The translations under genes and the position numbers were made by a program. A stretch of 64,000 nt of DNA from Halopseudomonas salegens (lineage in GTDB: Bacteria > Pseudomonadota > Gammaproteobacteria > Pseudomonadales > Pseudomonadaceae): assembly GCF_900105655.1 (NCBI RefSeq), contig NZ_LT629787.1, positions 558,001-622,000 of the forward strand, read 5' to 3'. Positions 46,637 through 54,773 of the stretch are shown piece by piece; within the stretch, counting starts at the first letter, position 1, and each line of letters opens with the position of its first letter. The notes under the pieces are model-generated. The model ran no database searches. It was given only the letters and a program-made list of their open reading frames with translations, and was not told the DNA's origin.

Positions 46637-47854
46637 ATGGCAGTCGGACTTGGCCCCCTACCTGAAATGCGTCCCGTCCCTGGCTTGCGCCTGGGTATCG
46701 GCAGTGCCGGCATCAAGCGGGCAGGGCGCAAGGATGTCGTGGTCATGGAGTTGGCTCCCGAAGCCGTGGTTGCCGGCGTATTTACCACCAACGCCTTCTG
46801 CGCCGCCCCGGTCACCCTCTGCCAGCGCCGGCTGTCAGAGCACCCGCGTTATCTGCTGGTGAATACCGGCAACGCCAATGCCGGTACCGGCAAACCGGGT
46901 ATGGCTGCTGCCGAGAAAACCTGCCATGCCCTTGCTGAGATGACCGGCGTCAAAGCCGAGCAGGTCCTGCCGTTCAGCACCGGCGTCATCGGTGAGCTGC
47001 TGCCTGCTGACAAGATCATTGCCGCCTTGCCTGAGGCATTGGCTGACCTGCGCCCGGACAACTGGCCTGCCGCTGCCAGCGGCATCATGACCACGGATAC
47101 CCTGCCCAAGGGCAGCAGCCGTACTGTGCAGCTGGCCGGCACCACAGTCACCATCACCGGCATCTCCAAAGGCGCCGGCATGATTCGCCCCAATATGGCG
47201 ACCATGCTCGGCTATATCGCCACCGACGCCCGTATCAGCCAGGCCTTGCTGCAGCACATGGTGAAAACGGGGGCTGACCAGTCGTTCAACCGCATCACCA
47301 TTGATGGCGACACCAGTACCAACGACAGTTGCATGCTGATTGCCACCAACCAGGTGGATATGACCGAAATCACCGATGTCGACAGCGCCGAATACGCCGC
47401 ACTGGCGCAGGCAATCAATGAGGTGATGCGGGAACTGGCGCAGTTCATCGTGCGTGACGGCGAGGGCGCGACCAAGTTCGTCACCATTCAGGTCAACGGC
47501 GGTGGTAACCGCGACGAGTGTCTGGATGTCGCCTACGCCGTCGCCCATTCACCCCTGATCAAGACAGCCCTGTTCGCCTCCGACCCCAACTGGGGGCGCA
47601 TCCTCGCCGCTGTTGGCTATGCCGGCGTACCGGAACTGAATGTCGCGCTGATCGACGTCTACCTGGATGACGTCTGCATTACCCACCAGGGCAGCCGCGC
47701 CGACAGCTACACTGAAGATCAGGGTGCCCGCGTCATGCAGCAGGCAGAAATCGCCATCCGCATCGAGCTCAACCGCGGCGACTTTAGCGAAACCCTCTGG
47801 ACCACCGACCTGTCCCACGAATACGTCCGCATCAACGCCGAATACCGCACTTAA
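46637..47854 (+). CDS. argJ: Glutamate N-acetyltransferase / amino-acid acetyltransferase
   Basis: The 405-residue Ntn-type enzyme recycles acetyl from N-acetylornithine to glutamate in arginine synthesis. It self-cleaves before a threonine, here Thr189 in IRPNMATMLGYI; NTGNANAGTG and the C-terminal TTDLSHEYVRINAEYRT are hallmarks. AAGGAG before ATG 46637 fixes the start. Its place right after hisD is unusual for pseudomonads; it is the last gene of the rightward block. Confidence 0.95.
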   Translation: MAVGLGPLPEMRPVPGLRLGIGSAGIKRAGRKDVVVMELAPEAVVAGVFTTNAFCAAPVTLCQRRLSEHPRYLLVNTGNANAGTGKPGMAAAEKTCHALAEMTGVKAEQVLPFSTGVIGELLPADKIIAALPEALADLRPDNWPAAASGIMTTDTLPKGSSRTVQLAGTTVTITGISKGAGMIRPNMATMLGYIATDARISQALLQHMVKTGADQSFNRITIDGDTSTNDSCMLIATNQVDMTEITDVDSAEYAALAQAINEVMRELAQFIVRDGEGATKFVTIQVNGGGNRDECLDVAYAVAHSPLIKTALFASDPNWGRILAAVGYAGVPELNVALIDVYLDDVCITHQGSRADSYTEDQGARVMQQAEIAIRIELNRGDFSETLWTTDLSHEYVRINAEYRT

Positions 47855-48007
47855 TAACGTATCCCTAAGCCCCCCCCCCTCTCCCCTCGCGGGAGAGGGG
47901 GGGCGGTCCGACGGGTCGTAGAGGGGGGGCAGGCTTTAAGCGAAGCACTGCTTCGCCCGCCCGAACGCACCGAACTTGCGAGGGGCCGAGGCCAAAGGTG
48001 GGCATCA
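47855..48007. repeat. GC-rich intergenic hairpin element
   Basis: Between argJ and the convergent fimT-like gene, 153 bases hold a C10 run (47870-47879) that starts a 13-bp stem with GGGAG-rich sequence (47891-47903, loop CTCGC) and a second short stem GCGAAGCA/TGCTTCGC (47940-47947, 47949-47956). There is no T-run. Stems built on CTCTCCC/GGGAGAG are a common dispersed intergenic repeat in proteobacteria, so this looks like a repeat insertion rather than a terminator. Confidence 0.55.
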
Positions 48008-48538
48008 TTACCCCTCACAATACTCCCAACCAATCACCCCCCGCTCCACCCTTACCCGGCCAACCCGGTTAATCACCATCTTCACCCCGGGCCGGGTCAG
48101 ATCCTGTGGACAAAAACGGAAGGTTCCCGCCTGAAAGCCACCATTCAGAAGCTGTGACTGGCCTAGTGCGTTATAACGTACATAGCGTGACAAGGGGGTG
48201 TTTGCCTTGATAGCAGAATTGCCGCTGCCTTCGTAGGCGCGCAACAGTGGCTCGTTCTTGTCCAGTTCGCCATTGTGGTTGCGATCAACAAATACGACCC
48301 AGCCGCGGTTCCAGTCTTGCGCGGTCAGCGGTGCAACGGTCAGCGTCTGGTTGCCGCGCACCGCCTCCTGGCGAGCAAAGCGCAAGGTGCGTAACAGTTC
48401 GCTGGCATCCGCATCCATGCGAGTGCGGTCGATGAGATTGCCAAACGCAGGCAGGGCGAGTACCAGTAGCACAGCAACAACAGCGAGCGCGACGACAAGT
48501 TCGATAAGGGTGAAACCCTTGCGGTGAAAAAAGATCAT
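48008..48538 (-). CDS. fimT: GspH/FimT family pseudopilin
   Basis: The 176-residue protein has a prepilin leader with cleavage after Gly8 (HRKG/FTLIELVVALAVV), a hydrophobic helix and a GspH/FimT domain with RTLRFARQEAVRGNQTLTV and W..GWVVFVD. It is probably a minor pilin of the type IV pilus. It points opposite to the fimU-pilE operon, with 221 bases between them; in P. aeruginosa fimT and fimU are codirectional. ATG 48538 is preceded by GGGAG. Confidence 0.8.
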   Translation of the reverse strand: MIFFHRKGFTLIELVVALAVVAVLLVLALPAFGNLIDRTRMDADASELLRTLRFARQEAVRGNQTLTVAPLTAQDWNRGWVVFVDRNHNGELDKNEPLLRAYEGSGNSAIKANTPLSRYVRYNALGQSQLLNGGFQAGTFRFCPQDLTRPGVKMVINRVGRVRVERGVIGWEYCEG

Positions 48539-48759
48539 CCGTGATCTCCCGTCTGAGGATGGTTTAAGATCGAGGCTAACGTCAACAGGGGGCAAACGCT
48601 ATATTCGCCGGGCGGGACTGTGACGGAGTTGACGTTTTATCACGCATATAGCGTGTCGTTGCGGCTCACCTAAGAGGCGAAATGGCAGCCGGTCAGCGCA
48701 TTTTTACCGGCTATCTGCCGGGGCGAGCATTCACTAGCAGTGCGTTCTAGGATCAGTAT

Positions 48760-49242
48760 ATGAAAAAAGCGGAGATTTTCAGCATGCAGCGCATTCGGGG
48801 CTTCACCTTGCTTGAGTTGATGATAACGCTGGTGGTTGTGGCGGTTATCCTCGGTCTGGCTGTGCCATCCTTTCAGACGACGATCGCTAAGAATGCGGTG
48901 AAATCGGCCACGCGTGATCTGGTCGCCACACTGAATACGGCGCGAGCGCAGTCCATGAGTTCCCGCACTCCGGTCACGGTTACCCCTGAGAGCGGTGGTT
49001 GGAACAATGGCTGGACATTGGCGTACGGCTCGTCAGTCGAAAGTGGTGAAACCTATGTGCCGTCGAGCAAAGTCCGCATCAGCAGTTCAATTACTTCCCT
49101 GACCTTTCGTCCGCAGGGTGGGTTGTCCGCTCCGGCCAGCAGCCTGACTGTCTGCCACGCTGATTCCAGCATACCTGGCCGTAAAATCACGGTTTCCTTT
49201 CTCGGCCGGGTCAGTACTGAAGAAGTGACAACGGGGTGTTAA
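48760..49242 (+). CDS. fimU: Type IV minor pilin, FimU-like
   Basis: The 160-residue pseudopilin has a prepilin site after Gly14 (RIRG/FTLLELMITLVVVAVILGLAVPSF), then a GspH-type domain (ATLNTARAQSMSSRTPVTVTP) and a C-terminal cysteine pair. FimU caps the pilus tip with PilV, PilW, PilX and PilE. ATG 48760 has AGGA upstream; ATG 48784, with GGAG nine bases upstream, would also give a functional leader. First gene of the rightward pilin operon. Confidence 0.83.
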   Translation: MKKAEIFSMQRIRGFTLLELMITLVVVAVILGLAVPSFQTTIAKNAVKSATRDLVATLNTARAQSMSSRTPVTVTPESGGWNNGWTLAYGSSVESGETYVPSSKVRISSSITSLTFRPQGGLSAPASSLTVCHADSSIPGRKITVSFLGRVSTEEVTTGC

Positions 49243-49244
49243 CC

Positions 49245-49736
49245 ATGAAGCGTACCAGTACCCGTCATGCCCAGCAGGGCGTTTCGATGATTGAAGTTCT
49301 AATTGCCATCGTCGTTCTGGCCGTAGGTGCGCTGGGCTTTGCCGGCGTCCAGGTGGTGGCCATGCAGAAATCCGAAAACGCCAATTATCGCAGCAATGCG
49401 ATGCTGATAGCCCAGGATGCGGTTGAGCGTATGCAGGCAAATTCAGAGGATATAGATGGGGACGGATATTTGCAGGGCGCAATTGAGCTAGACGGTACTC
49501 CGGACCAAACCTGTGCCAGCAGCTGCGATATTGTTGATCTGGACACGCAGCAACTGGCTTGGTCTGCCAATCAGAGCTTGCCCAATGGTGAAATCATGAT
49601 TGCTGAGTGCGCTTTCAATGGCTTGAATTGTGTCGTCCTGAGTTGGGGTGAACAGGATATTGATGCCTGTATGACCGCTGATGGAATCAATCTGTCTGAC
49701 GACGCCAATTGTCTGGTGATGGAGTTCGGCCGATGA
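49245..49736 (+). CDS. pilV: Type IV pilus minor pilin PilV
   Basis: The 163-residue protein has a prepilin site after Gly12 (HAQQG/VSMIEVLIAIVVLAVGALGF) and the PilV domain (QVVAMQKSENANYRSNAMLIAQDAVERMQAN), with several cysteines in the C-terminal half. It is a minor pilin of the priming complex. ATG 49245 was chosen over the GTG at 49236. Its stop overlaps the pilW start. Confidence 0.87.
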   Translation: MKRTSTRHAQQGVSMIEVLIAIVVLAVGALGFAGVQVVAMQKSENANYRSNAMLIAQDAVERMQANSEDIDGDGYLQGAIELDGTPDQTCASSCDIVDLDTQQLAWSANQSLPNGEIMIAECAFNGLNCVVLSWGEQDIDACMTADGINLSDDANCLVMEFGR

Positions 49737-50533
49737 AACGTTCGCAAATGGGTCTTACCCTGATTGAGTTGATGATTGCTCTGTTGCTCGGTTTGCTGTT
49801 GAGTCTGGCGGCCGTGCAGCTGTTGCTGAGCAATCAGCGAACCTTTTCCCTCCAGGAAGCGGTTACCAGTGTGAATGAAGACGGTCAGATGGTGCTTCGC
49901 TATATTGCCGCTGATATTCGCAATGCGGGTCGTGGCAGCCAGATTGAAGGGTATATCCAGCCCGTGGTACTCAGCCTGTCAGCGGAAGATTCCGAAGGCG
50001 AGACGGTTACCTTTGAGTCCACAGATGGCGGCTCTGGTGGAAACGATACCCTGGTAGTCAGTTACCTCGGTAGCAGTGCCTGCCAGGGTGCAGACCTGAC
50101 GGCAGGAGGTACCAAGCCCGAGGGAGAGGTGGTCGTCAATAGATACTATGTTTCTGATGGCAGTCTGTGGTGCTCCAGTCTCAAGCAGACCGGGCTGGGC
50201 GCGGGTAGTTACGAGTTGTTGACCCCGGGTTCAGTCGAGCTGATTTCCGGGGTGGAAAGCTTTCAGGTGCTTTACGGTGTTGATGGCGATGTAAACAATG
50301 AGATCGGTACGACAAAATTCGTTACAGCAACCAATCTTGTTGCCGCTGATTCAGTCGTGGCAATTCGTATCGGGCTGCTTTTGCGCAGCAATGATTCGAG
50401 TTTGACGGTACCCACTGACAGTCAGACATTGACCGTATTGGATGAAGATATTACTACCCCGAGTGACAGGTCCATCCGCAGGGTGTTCACGACCACAGCT
50501 CAGGTACGCAATGTTTACTGGGAGGGGATTTGA
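49733..50533 (+). CDS. pilW: Type IV pilus minor pilin PilW
   Basis: The 266-residue protein starts with a short leader cut after Gly7 (RSQMG/LTLIELMIALLLGLLLSL) and has the PilW features LLLSNQRTFSLQEAVTSVNEDGQMVLRYIAADIRNAG. With PilX it forms the core of the minor-pilin tip complex. It is coupled to pilV by an ATGA overlap. Confidence 0.88.
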   Translation: MKRSQMGLTLIELMIALLLGLLLSLAAVQLLLSNQRTFSLQEAVTSVNEDGQMVLRYIAADIRNAGRGSQIEGYIQPVVLSLSAEDSEGETVTFESTDGGSGGNDTLVVSYLGSSACQGADLTAGGTKPEGEVVVNRYYVSDGSLWCSSLKQTGLGAGSYELLTPGSVELISGVESFQVLYGVDGDVNNEIGTTKFVTATNLVAADSVVAIRIGLLLRSNDSSLTVPTDSQTLTVLDEDITTPSDRSIRRVFTTTAQVRNVYWEGI

Positions 50534-50535
50534 CC

Positions 50536-51057
50536 ATGCGGCACAAACCATATTCTGCAAACAACCAGCAAGGTGCTGTTCTGGTTGTAGCTTTGATTAT
50601 TTTGTTGATGGTGTCTGTTCTGGGTCTGTCAGCCATGCGAGCCAGTATTTTCTCTTCCAAGGTTTCTACCGGTATACAGGCAGATACCATGACCTTTGAT
50701 GCCGCCGAGTCTGCTGTAGCCATGAGCCTTAACAAGTTGCGCGGTTTCAATGATTCACAATTGGCTGCTGCCGTGTTGAACGGCCAGTCCATGGAGACAT
50801 GCTTGCTGTCCGACGGCACCCTGAAAGAAACGGCTTGCGGGGATACGGACAAGATGGATTCACGTGAATTGCTGCGCGCTGGAAGCTACATGGTACATCG
50901 TAAAAATCGCTGTCGCATGGTTGCAGGTAGTGATGTGGAAGTCTATCGGGATTATGTGATCGATGTTCTGGGGGAAAGTGATATGCAGTCCTACGGAATT
51001 GAAAACAATCACCTGCAGGAAGCCCTTAAAGTGGGCTTGGACTGCATCGAGATCTGA
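50536..51057 (+). CDS. pilX: Type IV pilus assembly protein PilX
   Basis: The 173-residue protein has the PilX N-terminus (NNQQGAVLVVALIILLMVSVLGLSAM), where the leader is cut after Gly13 and the usual Glu5 is replaced, followed by FDAAESAVAMSLNKL. Four later cysteines could form disulfides. GGAGGGG before ATG 50536 is a strong ribosome site. Confidence 0.87.
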   Translation: MRHKPYSANNQQGAVLVVALIILLMVSVLGLSAMRASIFSSKVSTGIQADTMTFDAAESAVAMSLNKLRGFNDSQLAAAVLNGQSMETCLLSDGTLKETACGDTDKMDSRELLRAGSYMVHRKNRCRMVAGSDVEVYRDYVIDVLGESDMQSYGIENNHLQEALKVGLDCIEI

Positions 51058-51073
51058 AATTGAGGTAATGACT

Positions 51074-54000
51074 ATGAAACTCATGACCCATATCATTCCT
51101 GCCGCCTTGATGACGATGGCGGTAGCAATTACCCCGTCCAGCCTGTTGGCAGAAGATATTGAAGTCTATTATTCCGAAGTATTGTCGGATGATTCGGTGA
51201 ACAAGAATATCGCCAACGTGATGATCATGCTCGATACTTCGGGCTCCATGCGCAACTGCGAGGCCGGTAGTGGTTCGAACTGGTGTACGGGAAATGACTG
51301 GAGAGAGCGCCGAATCAATCTGTTGCATGAGGCCATGGAAGGTATCCTGGATGATGCCGACGAAAATGTGAAGATTGGTTTGGGGCGTTTTAACAGTGAC
51401 AGTGATGGCGGCTATATCATGTTGCCAGTGATGACGGTCAACGAAAAAACCCGTTCGTTATATGACGATGCTCTGAGTTCGATCAACCCCAGTAGAGATA
51501 CCCGATATCCAAGCGGTGGTATGCCCAGTGGCGGGACGCCGACCTCACTCGCCTATGAGGAAATGGCCCGGTACATGTTGGGTGGTAGTCGGGGTGAATG
51601 GTATGGCGCCGATGGCGGGCAGTTCTGTATAGAAGATGAATACGAAGAGCAGTGCACAACGGATGTTGAGTATTCAGATGGAGTAGAAGTCGACTCTTGT
51701 GATACGAATGAGCCCGGATGTAGCATCAATCTGGGTTCTTGGCAAAATCTTCCGGTTTCGCAAAGTTGCGACACCGGCGATGATAACTGTCGATTTTTCT
51801 GGAGTGGTTGGAGAAGCGGTTCGTGTCCATCAGGAGCTGTTCAATGTCAGTCATATTATGGGTGGTATCATAACCTTGGCATATATCAACAACGCTCCGT
51901 GACCTATACGCAAAGTGAAGTTCTTAACGAAGTCACTTATTGTGAAATGGTCAAAACCGGCGATTGTGCCGAATATGCTCAGATTGCCGATGGTTCCAGC
52001 TACAAATCGCCGATCGTTGAAGCCAATCAATGTGAGTCCAATCACATCATTCTGTTTACTGATGGCGCACCCTCGGGGGATGATCCGGGTGATGTTGACC
52101 TGGTTTCCTGCTCGGGTGGTTCTTACAACTGTCAGGTCAAAATTGCCAACTACCTGAATAGTGATAACAACTCGGCCAATCGACAGATCAAGACCCATAA
52201 TATCGGTCTTTATATGGGAGATAGCACGCTAAATAATATGCAGAGCGTTTCATCTGCCGGTGGCGGTGCCACCTATAACTCTGATAATGCGGCCAGCCTG
52301 CTGTTGGCCTTCAAACAGACGCTCGATCTGATTGCAGATGAAGCCAATACCATGGTGTCGCCTGGTGTGGCCGTCAGCCAGAGTGAGCGCTTCCAGCATC
52401 TGGACGAGATGTATTTTTCCCTGTTCAAACCCCTTCAGAGCAGCTTTTGGCAGGGTAATCTCAAGCGGTATCGTGTTGATGTCAATGACGGTGAAGCCGA
52501 TTTTTATGATGTCAACGGCAATAATGCCATGGATGGTGAGGTATTCTCACCCGATGCGCGAAGCTGGTGGAGCACGTCGGCCGATGGCGCAGACGTAGTA
52601 AAAGGTGGTGCCAGGGACCGTTTGCAAGCGACCTCCCGCCGCTTGTTTTATTCACCGTCGCCGGGTGGCACCCTGCGTCAGTTTGACCTGTCTGATTTCA
52701 GCAACAGTGATCTGCTGCTGCCGGCGGAGGCAACGGATGCAGTACGCGGGAACGTGGCCAATGAATTGATGAATATGTGGGGTGATCCACTTCATAGTCG
52801 ACCGATCATGGTCAACTATGGTGGTGCTACCGTAGGTGAGGAGTTTGTCGAAGACAATGTGGTCTTCGTCTCCACCAATGCCGGTATGTTGCATGCGATC
52901 GACACCAGTAATGGTGACGAAAAATTTGCCTTCATGCCTCACGAAATCATCTCCAAAGCTTCCAGCTACACGGTGAATCGTCTGCCGCTGGCTTCGGGCA
53001 ACAAGCGTCAGACCTATGGGTTGGATGGTACCTGGACGGCCTGGCGGCAACGGGGTGCTACGCTGGAAGATCCCCCTAGCAAGGTAATGATCTACGGTGG
53101 CATGCGCCGTGGCGGTAACCAGTATTATGCGCTGAATGTGACCAATGTCAGCAGCCCCACACTGGCGTGGCAGATCTCTGGTGGTACGGGTGACTTCAAG
53201 GATCTTGGCCAGACCTGGTCAACTCCCAAGGTTGCTCGATTCCCTGACGGGGCTGGTGGCAGTATTCCGGTGGTTATCTTTGGTGGTGGTTACAGCCCTG
53301 AAGATCACGATGATCACATGGGACGTCAGAGTCAGGATGCCAAAGGCAACGCTATCTATGTAGTCAATGCCGATACCGGCGAGCTGGTCTGGTCGGCGGG
53401 CGGTCGCAGTTCCAACGTGACAACGCACGTCAGCACCATGACCCATGCCATTCCGGGTAGTGTGGCAGTTGACCTGGATTCCAACGGGGTAGCCAATCAC
53501 CTGTATTACGCTGATCTGGGTGGCCAGGTGTTCCGTGCAGATCTGGATACCTCGGCCGACAAGGCTCACAGTGTGACGCGATTGGCGGCCGTGGGCGGCA
53601 CGGGTGCCAACCACCGTCGTTTCTTTGAGCAGCCCACTGTTGCTTATGTGCGTGACGGTGCCTCTTCGGCGCTCTTTGTTACCATGGTTTCCGGTTACCG
53701 TGCGCATCCTCTCGATGTGGCCACTCAGGAAGGCATCTTTGTCTTGCGTGACCAGGGACCCTTTGGCCGTTCAGCCGAAGCAGTTGCCAACATCGGCGAC
53801 TTCAGTAACGTTGCCGGCGGTAGCCTGCCAGATTACACCAAGCGTGGCTGGTACTATCCGTTGAATCAATCGGAAGGTGAAAAAGGTCTTTCGTCACCGG
53901 CTGTCTTTGATTATGAAGTGTTGTTCACTACCTACGCGCCCAATGCTGACTCGGGCGTAGAGCGTGATCCCTGCTCAGTCAACTACGGTCAGTCCTATCT

Positions 54001-54298
54001 GCATCGGGTTGATCTGAAAACCGGACAAGGCGAGCGTTATGCGCTTGATCAGCCAGGTCTTCCGCCGGGTGTGACCGTACTCTTTGGCGAAGATGGTGAT
54101 ACCGCCATTGTTGTGGGCACCGAAGCTATTCCTGTTCCTCCTGCGTGCGAAGGTGATGATTGCCCAGAACCTGAGTGCCCTCCAGGTGAGAAGTGTGGCT
54201 TGGAAAGCTTACGTCATGGCCGCTGGATGCAGCTTACTCCAGATGCTGCCGGTGCCATCAAGTTGCCGGAAGATGAAGAAGAAGGGACGGGAGACTGA
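51074..54298 (+). CDS. pilY1: Type IV pilus tip adhesin/mechanosensor PilY1
   Basis: The 1074-residue protein has a signal peptide (about 1-27), a von Willebrand A domain with MIDAS DTSGS (residues 54-58) and a later TDGAPSGDDPG, and a C-terminal beta-propeller (about 540-1040: VVFVSTNAGMLHAID, KVMIYGGMRRGG, YVVNADTGELVWS). A DVNGNNAMDG stretch near residue 480 resembles a calcium-binding loop. Residues about 185-300 are a Trp/Gly-rich insertion in the vWA domain with ten cysteines. PilY1 works at the pilus tip in adhesion, twitching and surface sensing. GAGGT seven bases before ATG 51074 favours that start over 51068. Confidence 0.93.
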   Translation: MKLMTHIIPAALMTMAVAITPSSLLAEDIEVYYSEVLSDDSVNKNIANVMIMLDTSGSMRNCEAGSGSNWCTGNDWRERRINLLHEAMEGILDDADENVKIGLGRFNSDSDGGYIMLPVMTVNEKTRSLYDDALSSINPSRDTRYPSGGMPSGGTPTSLAYEEMARYMLGGSRGEWYGADGGQFCIEDEYEEQCTTDVEYSDGVEVDSCDTNEPGCSINLGSWQNLPVSQSCDTGDDNCRFFWSGWRSGSCPSGAVQCQSYYGWYHNLGIYQQRSVTYTQSEVLNEVTYCEMVKTGDCAEYAQIADGSSYKSPIVEANQCESNHIILFTDGAPSGDDPGDVDLVSCSGGSYNCQVKIANYLNSDNNSANRQIKTHNIGLYMGDSTLNNMQSVSSAGGGATYNSDNAASLLLAFKQTLDLIADEANTMVSPGVAVSQSERFQHLDEMYFSLFKPLQSSFWQGNLKRYRVDVNDGEADFYDVNGNNAMDGEVFSPDARSWWSTSADGADVVKGGARDRLQATSRRLFYSPSPGGTLRQFDLSDFSNSDLLLPAEATDAVRGNVANELMNMWGDPLHSRPIMVNYGGATVGEEFVEDNVVFVSTNAGMLHAIDTSNGDEKFAFMPHEIISKASSYTVNRLPLASGNKRQTYGLDGTWTAWRQRGATLEDPPSKVMIYGGMRRGGNQYYALNVTNVSSPTLAWQISGGTGDFKDLGQTWSTPKVARFPDGAGGSIPVVIFGGGYSPEDHDDHMGRQSQDAKGNAIYVVNADTGELVWSAGGRSSNVTTHVSTMTHAIPGSVAVDLDSNGVANHLYYADLGGQVFRADLDTSADKAHSVTRLAAVGGTGANHRRFFEQPTVAYVRDGASSALFVTMVSGYRAHPLDVATQEGIFVLRDQGPFGRSAEAVANIGDFSNVAGGSLPDYTKRGWYYPLNQSEGEKGLSSPAVFDYEVLFTTYAPNADSGVERDPCSVNYGQSYLHRVDLKTGQGERYALDQPGLPPGVTVLFGEDGDTAIVVGTEAIPVPPACEGDDCPEPECPPGEKCGLESLRHGRWMQLTPDAAGAIKLPEDEEEGTGD

Positions 54299-54717
54299 TG
54301 ATGATGTTCAGACCTGTATCACAGCAACGCAGCCGGGGTTTCACGCTGATCGAAGTGATGATTGTGGTGGTGATCGTGGGCATTCTGGCTGCGGTCGCTT
54401 ACCCCTCTTATACCCGGTATATGCAGAGCACCCGTGCCGAGGAAGCCAAGGCAATGATTATGGATTATGTCAGCGCACTGGAAGGCTTCCGGGCCAAGAA
54501 CTTTGCTTATCCTGCGGATAACAATGCAGCCAAAACGCTTGCGCCCGAACTCTATACCAGTGATTTCTATACGCCAAACTATACCCGTAACAGCCAGCAT
54601 GATTTTACTATCACGGCGGCTCCCAAGGGGATGATGTCTGGTTGCCAGAGCATGCAGTACAGTTCGGGTGATGGTCTCAACCAGCACGGGAGTTGGGACG
54701 ACGATAAACATTGCTGA
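54298..54717 (+). CDS. pilE: Type IV pilus minor pilin PilE
   Basis: The 139-residue pilin-like protein is cut after Gly14 (QRSRG/FTLIEVMIVVVIVGILAAVAYPSY) and has a globular C-terminus with a disulfide pair (GCQS...KHC). It links the minor pilin tip to the major pilin shaft. Three consecutive ATGs overlap the pilY1 stop; the first is annotated. No pilY2-like gene lies between pilY1 and pilE. Confidence 0.87.
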   Translation: MMMFRPVSQQRSRGFTLIEVMIVVVIVGILAAVAYPSYTRYMQSTRAEEAKAMIMDYVSALEGFRAKNFAYPADNNAAKTLAPELYTSDFYTPNYTRNSQHDFTITAAPKGMMSGCQSMQYSSGDGLNQHGSWDDDKHC

Positions 54718-54732
54718 TTGGCTGCGTTAAAT

Positions 54733-54764
54733 AAAAAACCCCGCCATTGCGCGGGGTTTTTTTT
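54733..54764. terminator. Bidirectional terminator after the pilin operon
   Basis: AAAAAACCCCGC (54733-54744) pairs with GCGGGGTTTTTT beginning at 54751, leaving a 6-base loop; eight T follow on the plus strand and six on the minus. It ends the rightward pilin operon and the leftward DUF6351 gene. Confidence 0.9.
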
Positions 54765-54773
54765 GGCTGAGGT

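Noticed and set aside
47870..47903. GC-rich stem as an intrinsic terminator of argJ
   Set aside because: The stem is followed by GCGG and no T-run; a repeat element explains it better.
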